A stretch of DNA of 10,124 nt, taken from the NCBI GenBank assembly GCA_964561035.1, contig CAZLNR010000023.1:1-10124 (forward strand), given 5' to 3'. Below, one piece after another: positions 1-7,678 of the stretch. Position 1 is the stretch's first letter. Every line of letters starts with the position of its first letter. A program made the translations under genes and the position numbers. The DNA comes from XYD2-FULL-39-9 sp964561035. GTDB lineage: Bacteria > Patescibacteriota > Patescibacteriia > Magasanikbacterales > GWA2-37-8. Under the pieces are notes generated by a model. That model was not told where the DNA came from and did no database searches. It worked only from the letters and a program-made list of their open reading frames with translations.

Positions 1-2880
<2,880 letters not shown>

Positions 2881-2907
2881 TAAAAAATTATTCACTAACG
2901 TACGTAT

Positions 2908-3222
2908 ATGTGCAATAACGGACAATGCGGACAAAATCAGCAGGGCGGAGGGTGTTGTGGCGCTCATAAAATGGGTTGTGGCTGGGGCCATAAATCCGTC
3001 TGGTGCTGGCTTATTGGATTGGTAGTTTTAATAATTGTATTTTGCACCGGTTATAAACTAGGTGTATTACGCGGATATTTTGGAGGATATTACGGCATGT
3101 ATAATGGCGGTATGTATTACCGCGGCGGGACAGGCAATTGGGTGCCGGGCATGATGCGAAACTGGCAATTTGAGCAAACTGTCCAAGAGCAAAGCAAATC
3201 AGCTACCAATACTGAAAAATAA
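2908..3222 (+). CDS. Small Cys/Gly/Tyr-rich single-pass membrane protein, unknown
   Basis: I do not recognise this 104-aa protein. Residues 1-33 are rich in Cys, Gly and Gln (Cys at 2, 7, 16, 17, 24, 33), which could bind metal or form disulfides. Residues 32-48 form one hydrophobic helix (WCWLIGLVVLIIVFCTG). Residues 55-80 are Gly/Tyr-rich and the tail is hydrophilic. The gene begins 27 nt after the PEP synthase stop with no promoter between them and shares the terminator at 3235, so it is probably cotranscribed with it. There is no SD sequence ahead of the ATG, as for the other flanking genes. Topology is unclear; the Cys-rich end could be cytoplasmic. Confidence 0.75.
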   Translation: MCNNGQCGQNQQGGGCCGAHKMGCGWGHKSVWCWLIGLVVLIIVFCTGYKLGVLRGYFGGYYGMYNGGMYYRGGTGNWVPGMMRNWQFEQTVQEQSKSATNTEK

Positions 3223-3234
3223 AATATCTAAAAC

Positions 3235-3263
3235 AAAATATCCCGGCTATTCCGGGATATTTT
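3235..3263 (+). terminator. Bidirectional intrinsic terminator
   Basis: Stem 3235-3246 / 3252-3263 with CCCGG/CCGGG core, 5-nt loop, and a T-run on the plus strand. The flanking A-run gives a T-run on the minus strand too, so it can also end the minus-strand unit at 3405-3590. It sits 13 nt after the stop at 3222. Confidence 0.85.
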
Positions 3264-3299
3264 TATTATCCTAAAAATATTAAGTAGTAAATTATGCTT

Positions 3300-3389
3300 T
3301 ATACAAAACCCTCGTTCGCATATTTCTCCTTGCCCAATATTCAACATGTTTGAAAACAGGGCAAGTAGAGCGAACAAGGGTTTTGTATA
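3300..3389 (-). repeat. Two-tier hairpin S0, 3' of the 61-aa gene
   Basis: Outer arms 3300-3319 / 3370-3389 pair over 20 bp with one G.T wobble. Inner arms CTTGCCC/GGGCAAG (3329-3335 / 3359-3365) enclose a 23-nt AT-rich loop. Read on the minus strand, as its gene is, the unpaired spacers are 4 nt (TCTA) and 9 nt (GAGAAATAT). It starts 15 nt after the gene's stop. The second half reads GCAAGGAG-N6-GCGAAC, almost the same as the hairpin at 5745-5815. It is either an attC-like recombination site or a 3'UTR structure. Confidence 0.75.
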
Positions 3390-3404
3390 TTTGCAGCCCG
3401 CGCG

Positions 3405-3590
3405 TCACATGTAGGAAGCCATAAGGTCTTCACACAGGTGAACTTCTTCGGGGGTGAAGGTGTGTTCGCCACCTTCCGTGATGAAGCCGTGTGTCTTCCC
3501 GTCACAGCCGACTATGCGGGTTGCGTGAACGAATCGCCCCAGTAGTTCAGGGGCGGTTGTAGGAGCAATGAGAACCTTGATGATTACCAC
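3405..3590 (-). CDS. 61-aa protein, unknown, own promoter
   Basis: I do not recognise this short protein, which has no membrane segment or signal peptide. The case that it is real is good: GTG start at 3588-3590, a strong SD (AGAGGAG on the minus strand, plus coordinates 3599-3605) 8 nt upstream, and a near-consensus promoter (TTGAAC, 17 nt, TACTAT at 3622-3650). It is clearly more GC-rich than the core genes on either side. It is followed by hairpin S0, then the bidirectional terminator at 3235-3263. The sequence has two Cys and a run of acidic residues near the C-terminus (FTPEEVHLCEDLM). It appears to be a one-gene unit of the accessory array. Confidence 0.7.
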   Translation of the reverse strand: MVIIKVLIAPTTAPELLGRFVHATRIVGCDGKTHGFITEGGEHTFTPEEVHLCEDLMASYM

Positions 3591-3621
3591 GGGTTATTCT
3601 CCTCTTTGATCGGTATTATTT

Positions 3622-3650
3622 ATAGTAAACTACATTGGCATTTTGTTCAA
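3622..3650 (-). promoter_or_regulatory. Sigma70-type promoter of the 61-aa gene
   Basis: Minus strand: -35 TTGAAC (3645-3650), 17-nt spacer, -10 TACTAT (3622-3627). The predicted start of transcription is near 3615, giving a leader of about 25 nt that contains the SD. Confidence 0.7.
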
Positions 3651-3672
3651 ATGGATTATAAACAGGTTGAGT

Positions 3673-3701
3673 TTGACATTTGGCTGAGTTTTTTGTATAC
3701 T
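3673..3701 (+). promoter_or_regulatory. Promoter of tRNA-Asp
   Basis: -35 TTGACA (3673-3678), exact 17-nt spacer, -10 TATACT (3696-3701). Transcription would start near 3708, leaving a leader of about 30 nt for RNase P to remove. The motif TAAACAGGTTG lies just upstream (3659-3669). Confidence 0.85.
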
Positions 3702-3737
3702 TTATAAAGTTAAATTGGTATTAAAAAAGTACAATTT

Positions 3738-3811
3738 GGGTCGGTAGTTCAACTGGTTAGAGCACTGCCCTGTCACGGCAGAAGTTGCGGGTTCGAGTCC
3801 CGTCCGACCCG
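3738..3811 (+). tRNA. tRNA-Asp (anticodon GTC)
   Basis: Cloverleaf of 74 nt. Acceptor GGGTCGG (3738-3744) pairs with CCGACCC (3804-3810), with discriminator G3811. The D-arm contains AGTTCAACTGGTTAGAG. Anticodon stem CTGCC/GGCAG encloses loop CTGTCAC with anticodon GTC at 3772-3774. The T-arm reads GCGGG-TTCGAGT-CCCGT. CCA is not encoded. It is a single-gene unit with its own promoter and terminator, between two minus-strand accessory genes. No second copy of its 3' end is visible in the window, so it does not mark both ends of an integrated element here. Confidence 0.97.
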
Positions 3812-3820
3812 CTCGCTTTG

Positions 3821-3846
3821 AAAATAGCTTATCCTAGCTATTTTTT
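3821..3846 (+). terminator. Terminator of tRNA-Asp
   Basis: Stem AAAATAGCT (3821-3829) / AGCTATTTT (3836-3844), 6-nt loop, followed by further T residues. It begins 9 nt after the tRNA. Confidence 0.8.
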
Positions 3847-3867
3847 AGTTATAATTTTGTAACGTAA

Positions 3868-3903
3868 TTTAAAAAGCCTTTCAATCAAGAAAGGCTTTTT
3901 AAA
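3868..3903 (-). terminator. Intrinsic terminator of the lipoprotein unit
   Basis: A 14-bp perfect stem (3868-3881 / 3890-3903) with GCCTTT/AAAGGC core, 8-nt loop and A/T runs on both sides. On the minus strand it lies 12 nt beyond hairpin S1, the same gene-hairpin-terminator order seen in the plus-strand units. It can also act on the plus strand. Confidence 0.75.
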
Positions 3904-3915
3904 TGTTATTTTTTT

Positions 3916-4023
3916 ACATCCGAGCTCACGCAATATAACAAATTAATTATTATTTTACGTGAGCGGCTCGGATGTGGTTGTTCTGAGTCGGTGGTCGGTC
4001 GCATGTTGCGTCCGAGCCGCTCA
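3916..4023 (-). repeat. Hairpin region S1 with three interchangeable arms, 3' of the lipoprotein gene
   Basis: On the minus strand the order is arm A (4009-4023), arm B (3960-3975) and arm C (3916-3924 plus 3925-3930). B pairs with A (TGAGCGGCTCGGA against TCCGAGCCGCTCA). B also pairs with C in two steps: ACATCCGAG/CTCGGATGT, then CTCACG/CGTGAG, with a 3-nt one-sided spacer (CGG at 3964-3966) and an AT-rich loop. Both folds cannot form at once. There is no T-run directly after it in the gene's direction, so it is not itself a terminator. It starts 22 nt beyond the lipoprotein stop. Confidence 0.7.
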
Positions 4024-4045
4024 GATCTGTAGCTTGTGGTGGTGA

Positions 4046-4873
4046 TCAGCCGCCCTGGGTCGGATCGCTGACCGGCCACTCGTAGATGCGCATGGGTGCG
4101 CCGACGAGTGTGCCGTTGACTGCCGACTGAGGCACTCGTCGCACGAACCGTCGCTGGAAGTGGTTCAGCTCGAAGGCGGCGTTCGGCACCTCGTGGATGA
4201 TCCCATTCACGTCCGTGTTGTAGACCGTACTGTTGTTGCCGATGACGAACAGTAGGCCGGGGTAGATGTGCGCCACCGTGATCTCCGGCTTTCGGCCAGT
4301 GAAGCTGGGCCAGAAGGTATCGGCGATCTCCCGGGGTTCACAGCCCACACCACCGACATCGGCAGGTTGACAGAGCTCGGCAGCCACCGTTGCCGAGATT
4401 GGTGCCAGGGTGTTGTTGGGCAGGATGACGTAGATCGGCGTAGAAGTTCCCACTCGCTTGACCAGGTACGAACCGGGCCGGTAGTTGACGCTGCTCGGGT
4501 AGATCACCGGCACCCATAGGCTATCAAAGCAGGATTGACTGATGGGGATCAGCCCCTCCTCGTTGTTCCGCCAGCTCGCGAAGACGTCGCTGTTCTGGTA
4601 GATCGGGAAGTACATCGCCTCGCCCTGGGGGTCGACGATGTAGTGCCGGATCGCCGTCTGGCCGCAGACCGTGAAGATGTCGCCGGGCTGCAGCGTGGGG
4701 CATCCGCACACCGGCCCATCGACGCTAGCGTCGATGGGCGGTGCCGAGTCGGGTTGTTGGCCGTCGACCACGGGGGTCGTGGCGTCGCACTCCAGATTGG
4801 GGTTGGACGTGCCGTCGACGCAGCAGGCGGCGACGAGCAGGCACGCGAGACTGAGAATGGTGAGGAGTTTCAC
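4046..4873 (-). CDS. Secreted lipoprotein of the CPR 'YRPG' repeat type
   Basis: Predicted 275-aa surface lipoprotein. The signal peptide MKLLTILSLACLLVAAC ends in lipobox VAAC with Cys17 as the lipidated residue. A low-complexity Pro/Asp/Ser linker (20-60) follows, then a two-part repeated domain: HYIVDPQGEAMYFP (78-90), SVNYRPGSYLVKR (128-140), TPIYVILPNNTLAPI (145-159), then LFVIGNNSTVYN and IHEVPNAAFE in the second half. From memory, Parcubacteria-type genomes carry many proteins with the order 'YYxxxDGKRxxFP ... TYRPGxxLVK ... VYAVxxGGxLRW', which this matches. The function of that family is unknown to me; a cell-surface role is inferred. GTG start (4871-4873) with SD AAGGA 8 nt upstream. 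Codon use is strongly GC-biased, unlike the neighbouring core genes, which suggests transfer. Confidence 0.85.
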   Translation of the reverse strand: MKLLTILSLACLLVAACCVDGTSNPNLECDATTPVVDGQQPDSAPPIDASVDGPVCGCPTLQPGDIFTVCGQTAIRHYIVDPQGEAMYFPIYQNSDVFASWRNNEEGLIPISQSCFDSLWVPVIYPSSVNYRPGSYLVKRVGTSTPIYVILPNNTLAPISATVAAELCQPADVGGVGCEPREIADTFWPSFTGRKPEITVAHIYPGLLFVIGNNSTVYNTDVNGIIHEVPNAAFELNHFQRRFVRRVPQSAVNGTLVGAPMRIYEWPVSDPTQGG

Positions 4874-4982
4874 TGTGTTGTTCCTTTGTCAAACTGCGTT
4901 GGTTTTTAGGGTTCAGACCCCTACGGATTCCCGGGCGTTTGCCACAGGCACCTGTATAGAATCTGGACAGAAATATCGGAAA

Positions 4983-5011
4983 AACATATCATGAAAATGT
5001 GGTTTTGTCAA
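4983..5011 (-). promoter_or_regulatory. Promoter of the lipoprotein gene
   Basis: Minus strand: -35 TTGACA (5006-5011), 17-nt spacer, -10 TATGTT (4983-4988). The start is near 4976, giving a leader of about 100 nt before the GTG at 4873. The leader has short self-pairing stretches (ACAGG/CCTGT; AGGG/CCCT) but no riboswitch I recognise. A second TTGACA at 4886-4891 lies inside the leader next to the SD and has no matching -10. Confidence 0.75.
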
Positions 5012-5077
5012 TGTTGAGATGCTGAAATAATAATACAATAAATAAACTCTCTGAGCTCAATTTTTCTTGGTTGTGTC

Positions 5078-5092
5078 TACAATAATATTGTA
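5078..5092. promoter_or_regulatory. 15-bp palindrome between divergent promoters
   Basis: TACAATAATATTGTA is a perfect palindrome around A5085. It lies between the divergent promoters of the lipoprotein and the zinc-ribbon-like gene, 19 bp upstream of the latter's -35. A second short inverted repeat (AATGAT/ATCATT, 5092-5113) touches that -35. It could be an operator. Otherwise the gene-free stretch 4874-5180 holds only the two promoters and leaders. Confidence 0.35.
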
Positions 5093-5111
5093 ATGATCTA
5101 GCATAATATCA

Positions 5112-5140
5112 TTGACCCTAGTTTTAGATTATGTTTAAAT
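5112..5140 (+). promoter_or_regulatory. Promoter of the zinc-ribbon-like gene
   Basis: -35 TTGACC (5112-5117), 17-nt spacer, -10 TTAAAT (5135-5140). The start is near 5147, so the TTG codon at 5148 is leader sequence and the GTG at 5181 is the true start. Confidence 0.65.
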
Positions 5141-5180
5141 ACTGACGTTGATCCAAGGCGGTTATACACAGGAGATTCTC

Positions 5181-5723
5181 GTGGCAAAAAAAGAATCCGT
5201 CCAGTTGATTGTTCTGGCAAGTACGCACAAGCGTGTTCCGATGCCCGAGCCGACCGACACCTGTGCGGTGGTCGATGTGAGCGGGCCGGAAGCTGACTAC
5301 GAATGTGGTCATCGCCACCCCGAGCACTTCGCGTTCGACTTCTACGGCGAGAAGATCGAGATGATCGACGAGTACTACGCCGCACGTAAGTTCTGTGCCA
5401 ACTGCCACCTCGCCGAGCTCAAGAAGCAGATCATTCGCTGCGCCAAGTGCGGCTTCGTGATCATGCCGGGCGATAGCGCCGTGCTCTATCGCTACAAGAA
5501 GAAGCTTCTCGAGAGTTTGAGCTGGGTCCCCACCGTGGTCGGTGCTGGCAGACACAAGAGCTTTCTCGCGTGTATGCGTCCGGACTGTTGCCTCTCGGCC
5601 GGTTTCTTCGCTGGCAAATGGGCAGGCGATCACTTCCAGTCCGCTTTCGTTGGTGGCTCCGCCGCCGGCGAGATCATGCGTACTGGTCGGGCCGTGGTCG
5701 TCAACATCGAGGAATCCGAATGA
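5181..5723 (+). CDS. Cysteine-rich zinc-ribbon-like protein, unknown
   Basis: Predicted 180-aa soluble protein with no signal peptide or membrane helix. GTG start at 5181 is supported by SD AGGAG (5170-5174) 6 nt upstream and by the promoter position. Probable metal ligands are paired CxxC motifs: C72xxC75 (FCANCH) and C87xxC90 (RCAKCG), 11 residues apart, a zinc-ribbon pattern. Upstream are C42 and His44/46/49 (CGHRHPEH), and downstream C131, C136, C137 (CMRPDCC). The C-terminus is Gly/Ala-rich. I do not recognise the family; a nucleic-acid or protein-binding zinc fold is inferred. The gene is clearly GC-rich compared with the core genes, which fits acquisition from elsewhere. It is a single-gene unit followed by hairpin S2 and a terminator. 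Confidence 0.8.
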   Translation: MAKKESVQLIVLASTHKRVPMPEPTDTCAVVDVSGPEADYECGHRHPEHFAFDFYGEKIEMIDEYYAARKFCANCHLAELKKQIIRCAKCGFVIMPGDSAVLYRYKKKLLESLSWVPTVVGAGRHKSFLACMRPDCCLSAGFFAGKWAGDHFQSAFVGGSAAGEIMRTGRAVVVNIEESE

Positions 5724-5744
5724 GATTCCATGTGATCAAACACT

Positions 5745-5815
5745 GTCCTGTTCGTGTCGTTGCTTTATCTCTAAAGTTATTGGGGATAAAGCAAGGAGTT
5801 TTTTACGAACAGGAC
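5745..5815 (+). repeat. Two-tier hairpin S2, 3' of the zinc-ribbon-like gene
   Basis: Outer arms GTCCTGTTCGT / ACGAACAGGAC (5745-5755 / 5805-5815) are perfect over 11 bp. Inner arms TTGCTTTATC / GATAAAGCAA (5760-5769 / 5785-5794) are perfect over 10 bp. Unpaired spacers are GTCG (4 nt, left) and GGAGTTTTTT (10 nt, right). It begins 21 nt after the stop. Sequence and spacer asymmetry match S0 read on the minus strand. A separate terminator follows 9 nt later, so S2 is not needed for termination. Confidence 0.8.
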
Positions 5816-5824
5816 TTTTGTTTT

Positions 5825-5860
5825 TTTAAAAACACCCAAGCTAACCTGGGTGTTTTTAAA
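5825..5860 (+). terminator. Bidirectional intrinsic terminator
   Basis: Stem 5825-5838 / 5847-5860 with ACACCCA/TGGGTGT core, flanked by A and T runs on both sides. Confidence 0.85.
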
Positions 5861-5901
5861 TATTTTAAATTATAAACAGGTGGTTTTTGTCAAAACTAAG
5901 A

Positions 5902-5930
5902 TTGACAGAAACAAGTTTTGTTGCTACTAA
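5902..5930 (+). promoter_or_regulatory. Promoter of the 223-aa membrane protein gene
   Basis: -35 TTGACA (5902-5907), 17-nt spacer, -10 TACTAA (5925-5930) preceded by TGC, an extended -10. The start is near 5937. ATTATAAACAGGT (5869-5881) lies upstream, as it does before the tRNA promoter. Confidence 0.65.
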
Positions 5931-5937
5931 TGTTTTA

Positions 5938-5989
5938 TTCTGGAACGAAAATAGCTGGTTTGTTAAAATCAGTTATATTCGTCCCGGAA
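5938..5989 (+). promoter_or_regulatory. Hairpin in the 5' leader of the 223-aa gene
   Basis: Arms 5938-5949 and 5978-5989 pair at 11 of 12 positions including one wobble. Inside, TAGCTG (5952-5957) pairs with CAGTTA (5970-5975) across 2-nt internal loops. The predicted transcript would begin almost exactly at the foot of this hairpin. It may stabilise the mRNA or regulate translation. Confidence 0.5.
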
Positions 5990-6030
5990 CAGCATATCTT
6001 GCATTTCCCCGGTGGCGAAAATTGGCTCAA

Positions 6031-6702
6031 ATGAACAAGTCCAATGTTGTAGATTCCGATGCAGAACTCGCGTCGGATCTGCGGTATATCAACCAAGTTG
6101 CCAACATGATTCTGGGCGGTTTGGTGGTGGAGGTGATGCGTGGGGAGTTGAAGTCTACAGCCGGAGATCTGCCACCGGCTTACCTGAGCCTGATTCAGGA
6201 TATTGAGACGAAAACCACAACCATTAGCGGGATACAGTCAGGTAAAGCGGAGATTGCGCTCAAGGTAGAAGAGGCGAGGAGAAAACTGTCTCGCTTGCCA
6301 GCGCCTATGTGCGTTCAAAAAAAGAGTCGCATGCTGAGGTGGGGCGTTCTGGCAATGGCCCTCTCAACCCTGTTGTTTGGGGTTTTGTTGGCTGTTACTG
6401 TGTCAATGGTTGTTGTTGGTGCTGAGTACCACAAGATTTTAGGATTAGGTTTTGCAATGGCGGCGCCTTGGCATTTGTGGTGGACCGTCTACCGCGTTCT
6501 TCGTAAGACTACCCAAGAAGACAAAATGAAGAAGGTGGCGGTGGAAATCACTCAGCTTCAGCTGGAAGTTTGCGCTTCCAGACTGGTCAGCCTTGAAGAA
6601 CAGTGGCAAGAACTGTTCGTTCCATGGCGAAAGAAGATGCTGGAGATAGTTCGCCAGGAATTTGCAGAGAACGGAGGCATTCCTCCGATGCGCTTCAGTT
6701 GA
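6031..6702 (+). CDS. Two-helix membrane protein with coiled-coil flanks, unknown
   Basis: I do not recognise this protein (223 aa from ATG 6031). The frame stays open upstream to a TTG at 5887, but that precedes the promoter, so ATG 6031 is the first ATG in frame on the transcript. No convincing SD precedes it. Residues 1-100 are mainly helical and charged, with a likely coiled coil (55-88). Two hydrophobic helices occupy about 104-129 and 134-155 (LRWGVLAMALSTLLFGVLLA; then a Trp-rich second helix with APWHLWW). A second charged helical stretch (160-210) ends the protein. The layout, two soluble helical arms around a membrane hairpin, suggests a membrane-anchored scaffold or a sensor without recognisable domains. 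It has intermediate GC and is followed by S3 and a terminator. Confidence 0.75.
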   Translation: MNKSNVVDSDAELASDLRYINQVANMILGGLVVEVMRGELKSTAGDLPPAYLSLIQDIETKTTTISGIQSGKAEIALKVEEARRKLSRLPAPMCVQKKSRMLRWGVLAMALSTLLFGVLLAVTVSMVVVGAEYHKILGLGFAMAAPWHLWWTVYRVLRKTTQEDKMKKVAVEITQLQLEVCASRLVSLEEQWQELFVPWRKKMLEIVRQEFAENGGIPPMRFS

Positions 6703-6719
6703 TTGGGTTGGAAGTTTTG

Positions 6720-6778
6720 TCAGGTCGTCCAAACTGCTATAGATATAAGTTATTATCGCTATAGCAGTGACGATCTGA
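6720..6778 (+). repeat. Two-tier hairpin S3, 3' of the 223-aa gene
   Basis: Outer arms 6720-6729 / 6769-6778 (TCAGGTCGTC / GACGATCTGA, one G.T). Inner arms CTGCTATAG / CTATAGCAG (6734-6742 / 6759-6767) are perfect over 9 bp. Unpaired spacers are CAAA on the left and a single T (6768) on the right, with a 16-nt AT-rich loop. It shares CAGGTCG and CGATCTGAA with S5. It begins 17 nt after the stop. Confidence 0.8.
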
Positions 6779-6789
6779 AGTATAAATTT

Positions 6790-6821
6790 AATACACACTC
6801 TAAAATAGGGTGTGTATTTTT
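6790..6821 (+). terminator. Intrinsic terminator after S3
   Basis: Stem ATACACACTC / GGGTGTGTAT (6791-6800 / 6808-6817, one wobble), 7-nt loop, followed by TTTT. It lies 11 nt after hairpin S3. Confidence 0.85.
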
Positions 6822-6856
6822 ATCTAGATTTTATATATTTTAGAGCGATTCTAATA

Positions 6857-6885
6857 TTGACAAAATGATTTATCCATGCTAGCTT
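6857..6885 (+). promoter_or_regulatory. Promoter of the 121-aa gene
   Basis: -35 TTGACA (6857-6862), 17-nt spacer, weak -10 TAGCTT (6880-6885) preceded by TGC as an extended -10. The start near 6892 would place the SD at the 5' end of the transcript. Confidence 0.6.
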
Positions 6886-6904
6886 TTGCGCTAAGGGAGG
6901 CGTT

Positions 6905-7270
6905 ATGAAAAAAATAATTGACGCAGAAGAGATGGTTAATCTTCTGGTGTCTGATTTGCTGCAGAGGTCGGGTGTAGAACCGGTTGTGTTTCGGCAGATA
7001 TATGCCAAACACAGGCAGGCGCTACAACAGGTTGCGCTTTGTCAGCTGTTGCTGGCAATTTTGTCCAAAGCACAAAAACGCAATACCACCCGACGAGCTG
7101 GGGTGACGAAGAGGTTTCTGATCTTTTTGATGAAAGTACTGGTCAGTGATCGGGTGGGAATTGCACTGCCCGATTTCAAAGCCAATGATTTCTCTCGTTG
7201 GATTGGATGGGGAGAGCAGGTAAAAGATTGGCTGGAAGAAAGGCAAGCCAAAGCCAAGAGAGTTTCATAG
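6905..7270 (+). CDS. 121-aa helical basic protein, unknown
   Basis: I do not recognise the family. ATG 6905 has a strong SD (AAGGGAGG, 6893-6900) 4 nt upstream. The protein is soluble, predicted mostly helical and basic, with Arg/Lys clusters at about 56-70 (KAQKRNTTRRAGVTKR) and at the C-terminus (EERQAKAKRVS). There is no signal peptide, and the hydrophobic stretch LLLAIL is too short for a membrane helix. Nucleic-acid binding is possible but not shown. It is a single-gene unit; hairpin S4, with its own T-run, follows 11 nt after the TAG stop. Confidence 0.75.
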   Translation: MKKIIDAEEMVNLLVSDLLQRSGVEPVVFRQIYAKHRQALQQVALCQLLLAILSKAQKRNTTRRAGVTKRFLIFLMKVLVSDRVGIALPDFKANDFSRWIGWGEQVKDWLEERQAKAKRVS

Positions 7271-7281
7271 CGCGGTCGTGT

Positions 7282-7346
7282 AAAAGTCGCCACCACGCCA
7301 ATTATGTTCTAAATATTTTGGAGTATAATTGGCTGGCGGCTTTTTT
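7282..7346 (+). repeat. Two-tier hairpin S4 with T-run, 3' of the 121-aa gene
   Basis: Outer arms AAAAGTCGCC / GGCGGCTTTT (7282-7291 / 7335-7344, one wobble). Inner arms GCCAATTAT / ATAATTGGC (7297-7305 / 7325-7333) are perfect. Unpaired spacers are ACCAC on the left and a single T (7334) on the right, as in S3 and S5. The preceding GCGGTCGTGT (7272-7281) recurs before S5. Here the outer arm runs into TTTTTT, so this copy may also terminate transcription; no separate terminator follows. Confidence 0.8.
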
Positions 7347-7373
7347 GTTGTGCGTGCTAAACAGGTTGTTAGA

Positions 7374-7402
7374 TTGACAAAGTTACATGTTTTATCTATA
7401 TT
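7374..7402 (+). promoter_or_regulatory. Promoter of the 85-aa gene
   Basis: -35 TTGACA (7374-7379), 17-nt spacer, -10 TATATT (7397-7402). The start at about 7409-7411 coincides with ATG 7411, so the mRNA is probably leaderless. The ATG at 7387 lies between the -35 and -10 and cannot be used. TAAACAGGTTG lies upstream (7358-7368). Confidence 0.75.
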
Positions 7403-7410
7403 TAGTTCTT

Positions 7411-7668
7411 ATGAGCAATTCACCATGTTTTGAGCGGTTGGTTCAGCGGTTGATGGGGGAGATAACCAAGCAAACTGGTAGGGAGTTTTTCCCTAGCTAC
7501 ATTCTGGATGGTTGGTTTCTGAGCGAGCTCAATCGGCGTCTGGCAAGGGAAATGGCAATTGATCCAGGTTTGTTGCCGTCGCAACGCCAGACTTTTGAAT
7601 CATACCTGCCTGGGTCGGGTAATCGATTGATGCTCTCGATGGTAGAGCGCCAGTATGAGGGGTTGTGA
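7411..7668 (+). CDS. 85-aa helical protein, unknown, probably leaderless
   Basis: Soluble 85-aa protein that I do not recognise. The start at ATG 7411 is set by the promoter, whose -10 ends 8 nt upstream; no SD exists, in keeping with a leaderless message. The N-terminal part is a charged helix (FERLVQRLMGEITKQ), followed by a short aromatic segment (EFFPSYILDGWF) and a second helix (LSELNRRLAREMAID). The order of a charged helix, an F/Y-rich turn and a second charged helix loosely resembles the 69-aa protein at 7824. S5 follows 10 nt after the TGA stop. Confidence 0.7.
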   Translation: MSNSPCFERLVQRLMGEITKQTGREFFPSYILDGWFLSELNRRLAREMAIDPGLLPSQRQTFESYLPGSGNRLMLSMVERQYEGL

Positions 7669-7678
7669 TGCGGTCGTG

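Noticed and set aside
3738..3811. tRNA-Asp 3' end as attL/attR of an integrated element
   Set aside because: No second copy of the tRNA 3' sequence was seen elsewhere in the window.
4268..4994. Open frames on the plus strand opposite the lipoprotein gene
   Set aside because: GC-rich antisense shadow frames. The minus-strand frame has a signal peptide, lipobox, SD and promoter.
5124..5633. 169-aa minus-strand frame opposite the zinc-ribbon-like gene
   Set aside because: Antisense shadow. The plus frame has a promoter, SD and conserved-looking Cys pairs.
5887..6030. N-terminal extension of the 223-aa protein from TTG 5887
   Set aside because: The extension overlaps the TTGACA/-10 promoter and a leader hairpin, and the TTG has no SD.
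7387..7410. Upstream ATG 7387 as start of the 85-aa gene
   Set aside because: It lies inside the promoter, before the expected transcript start.
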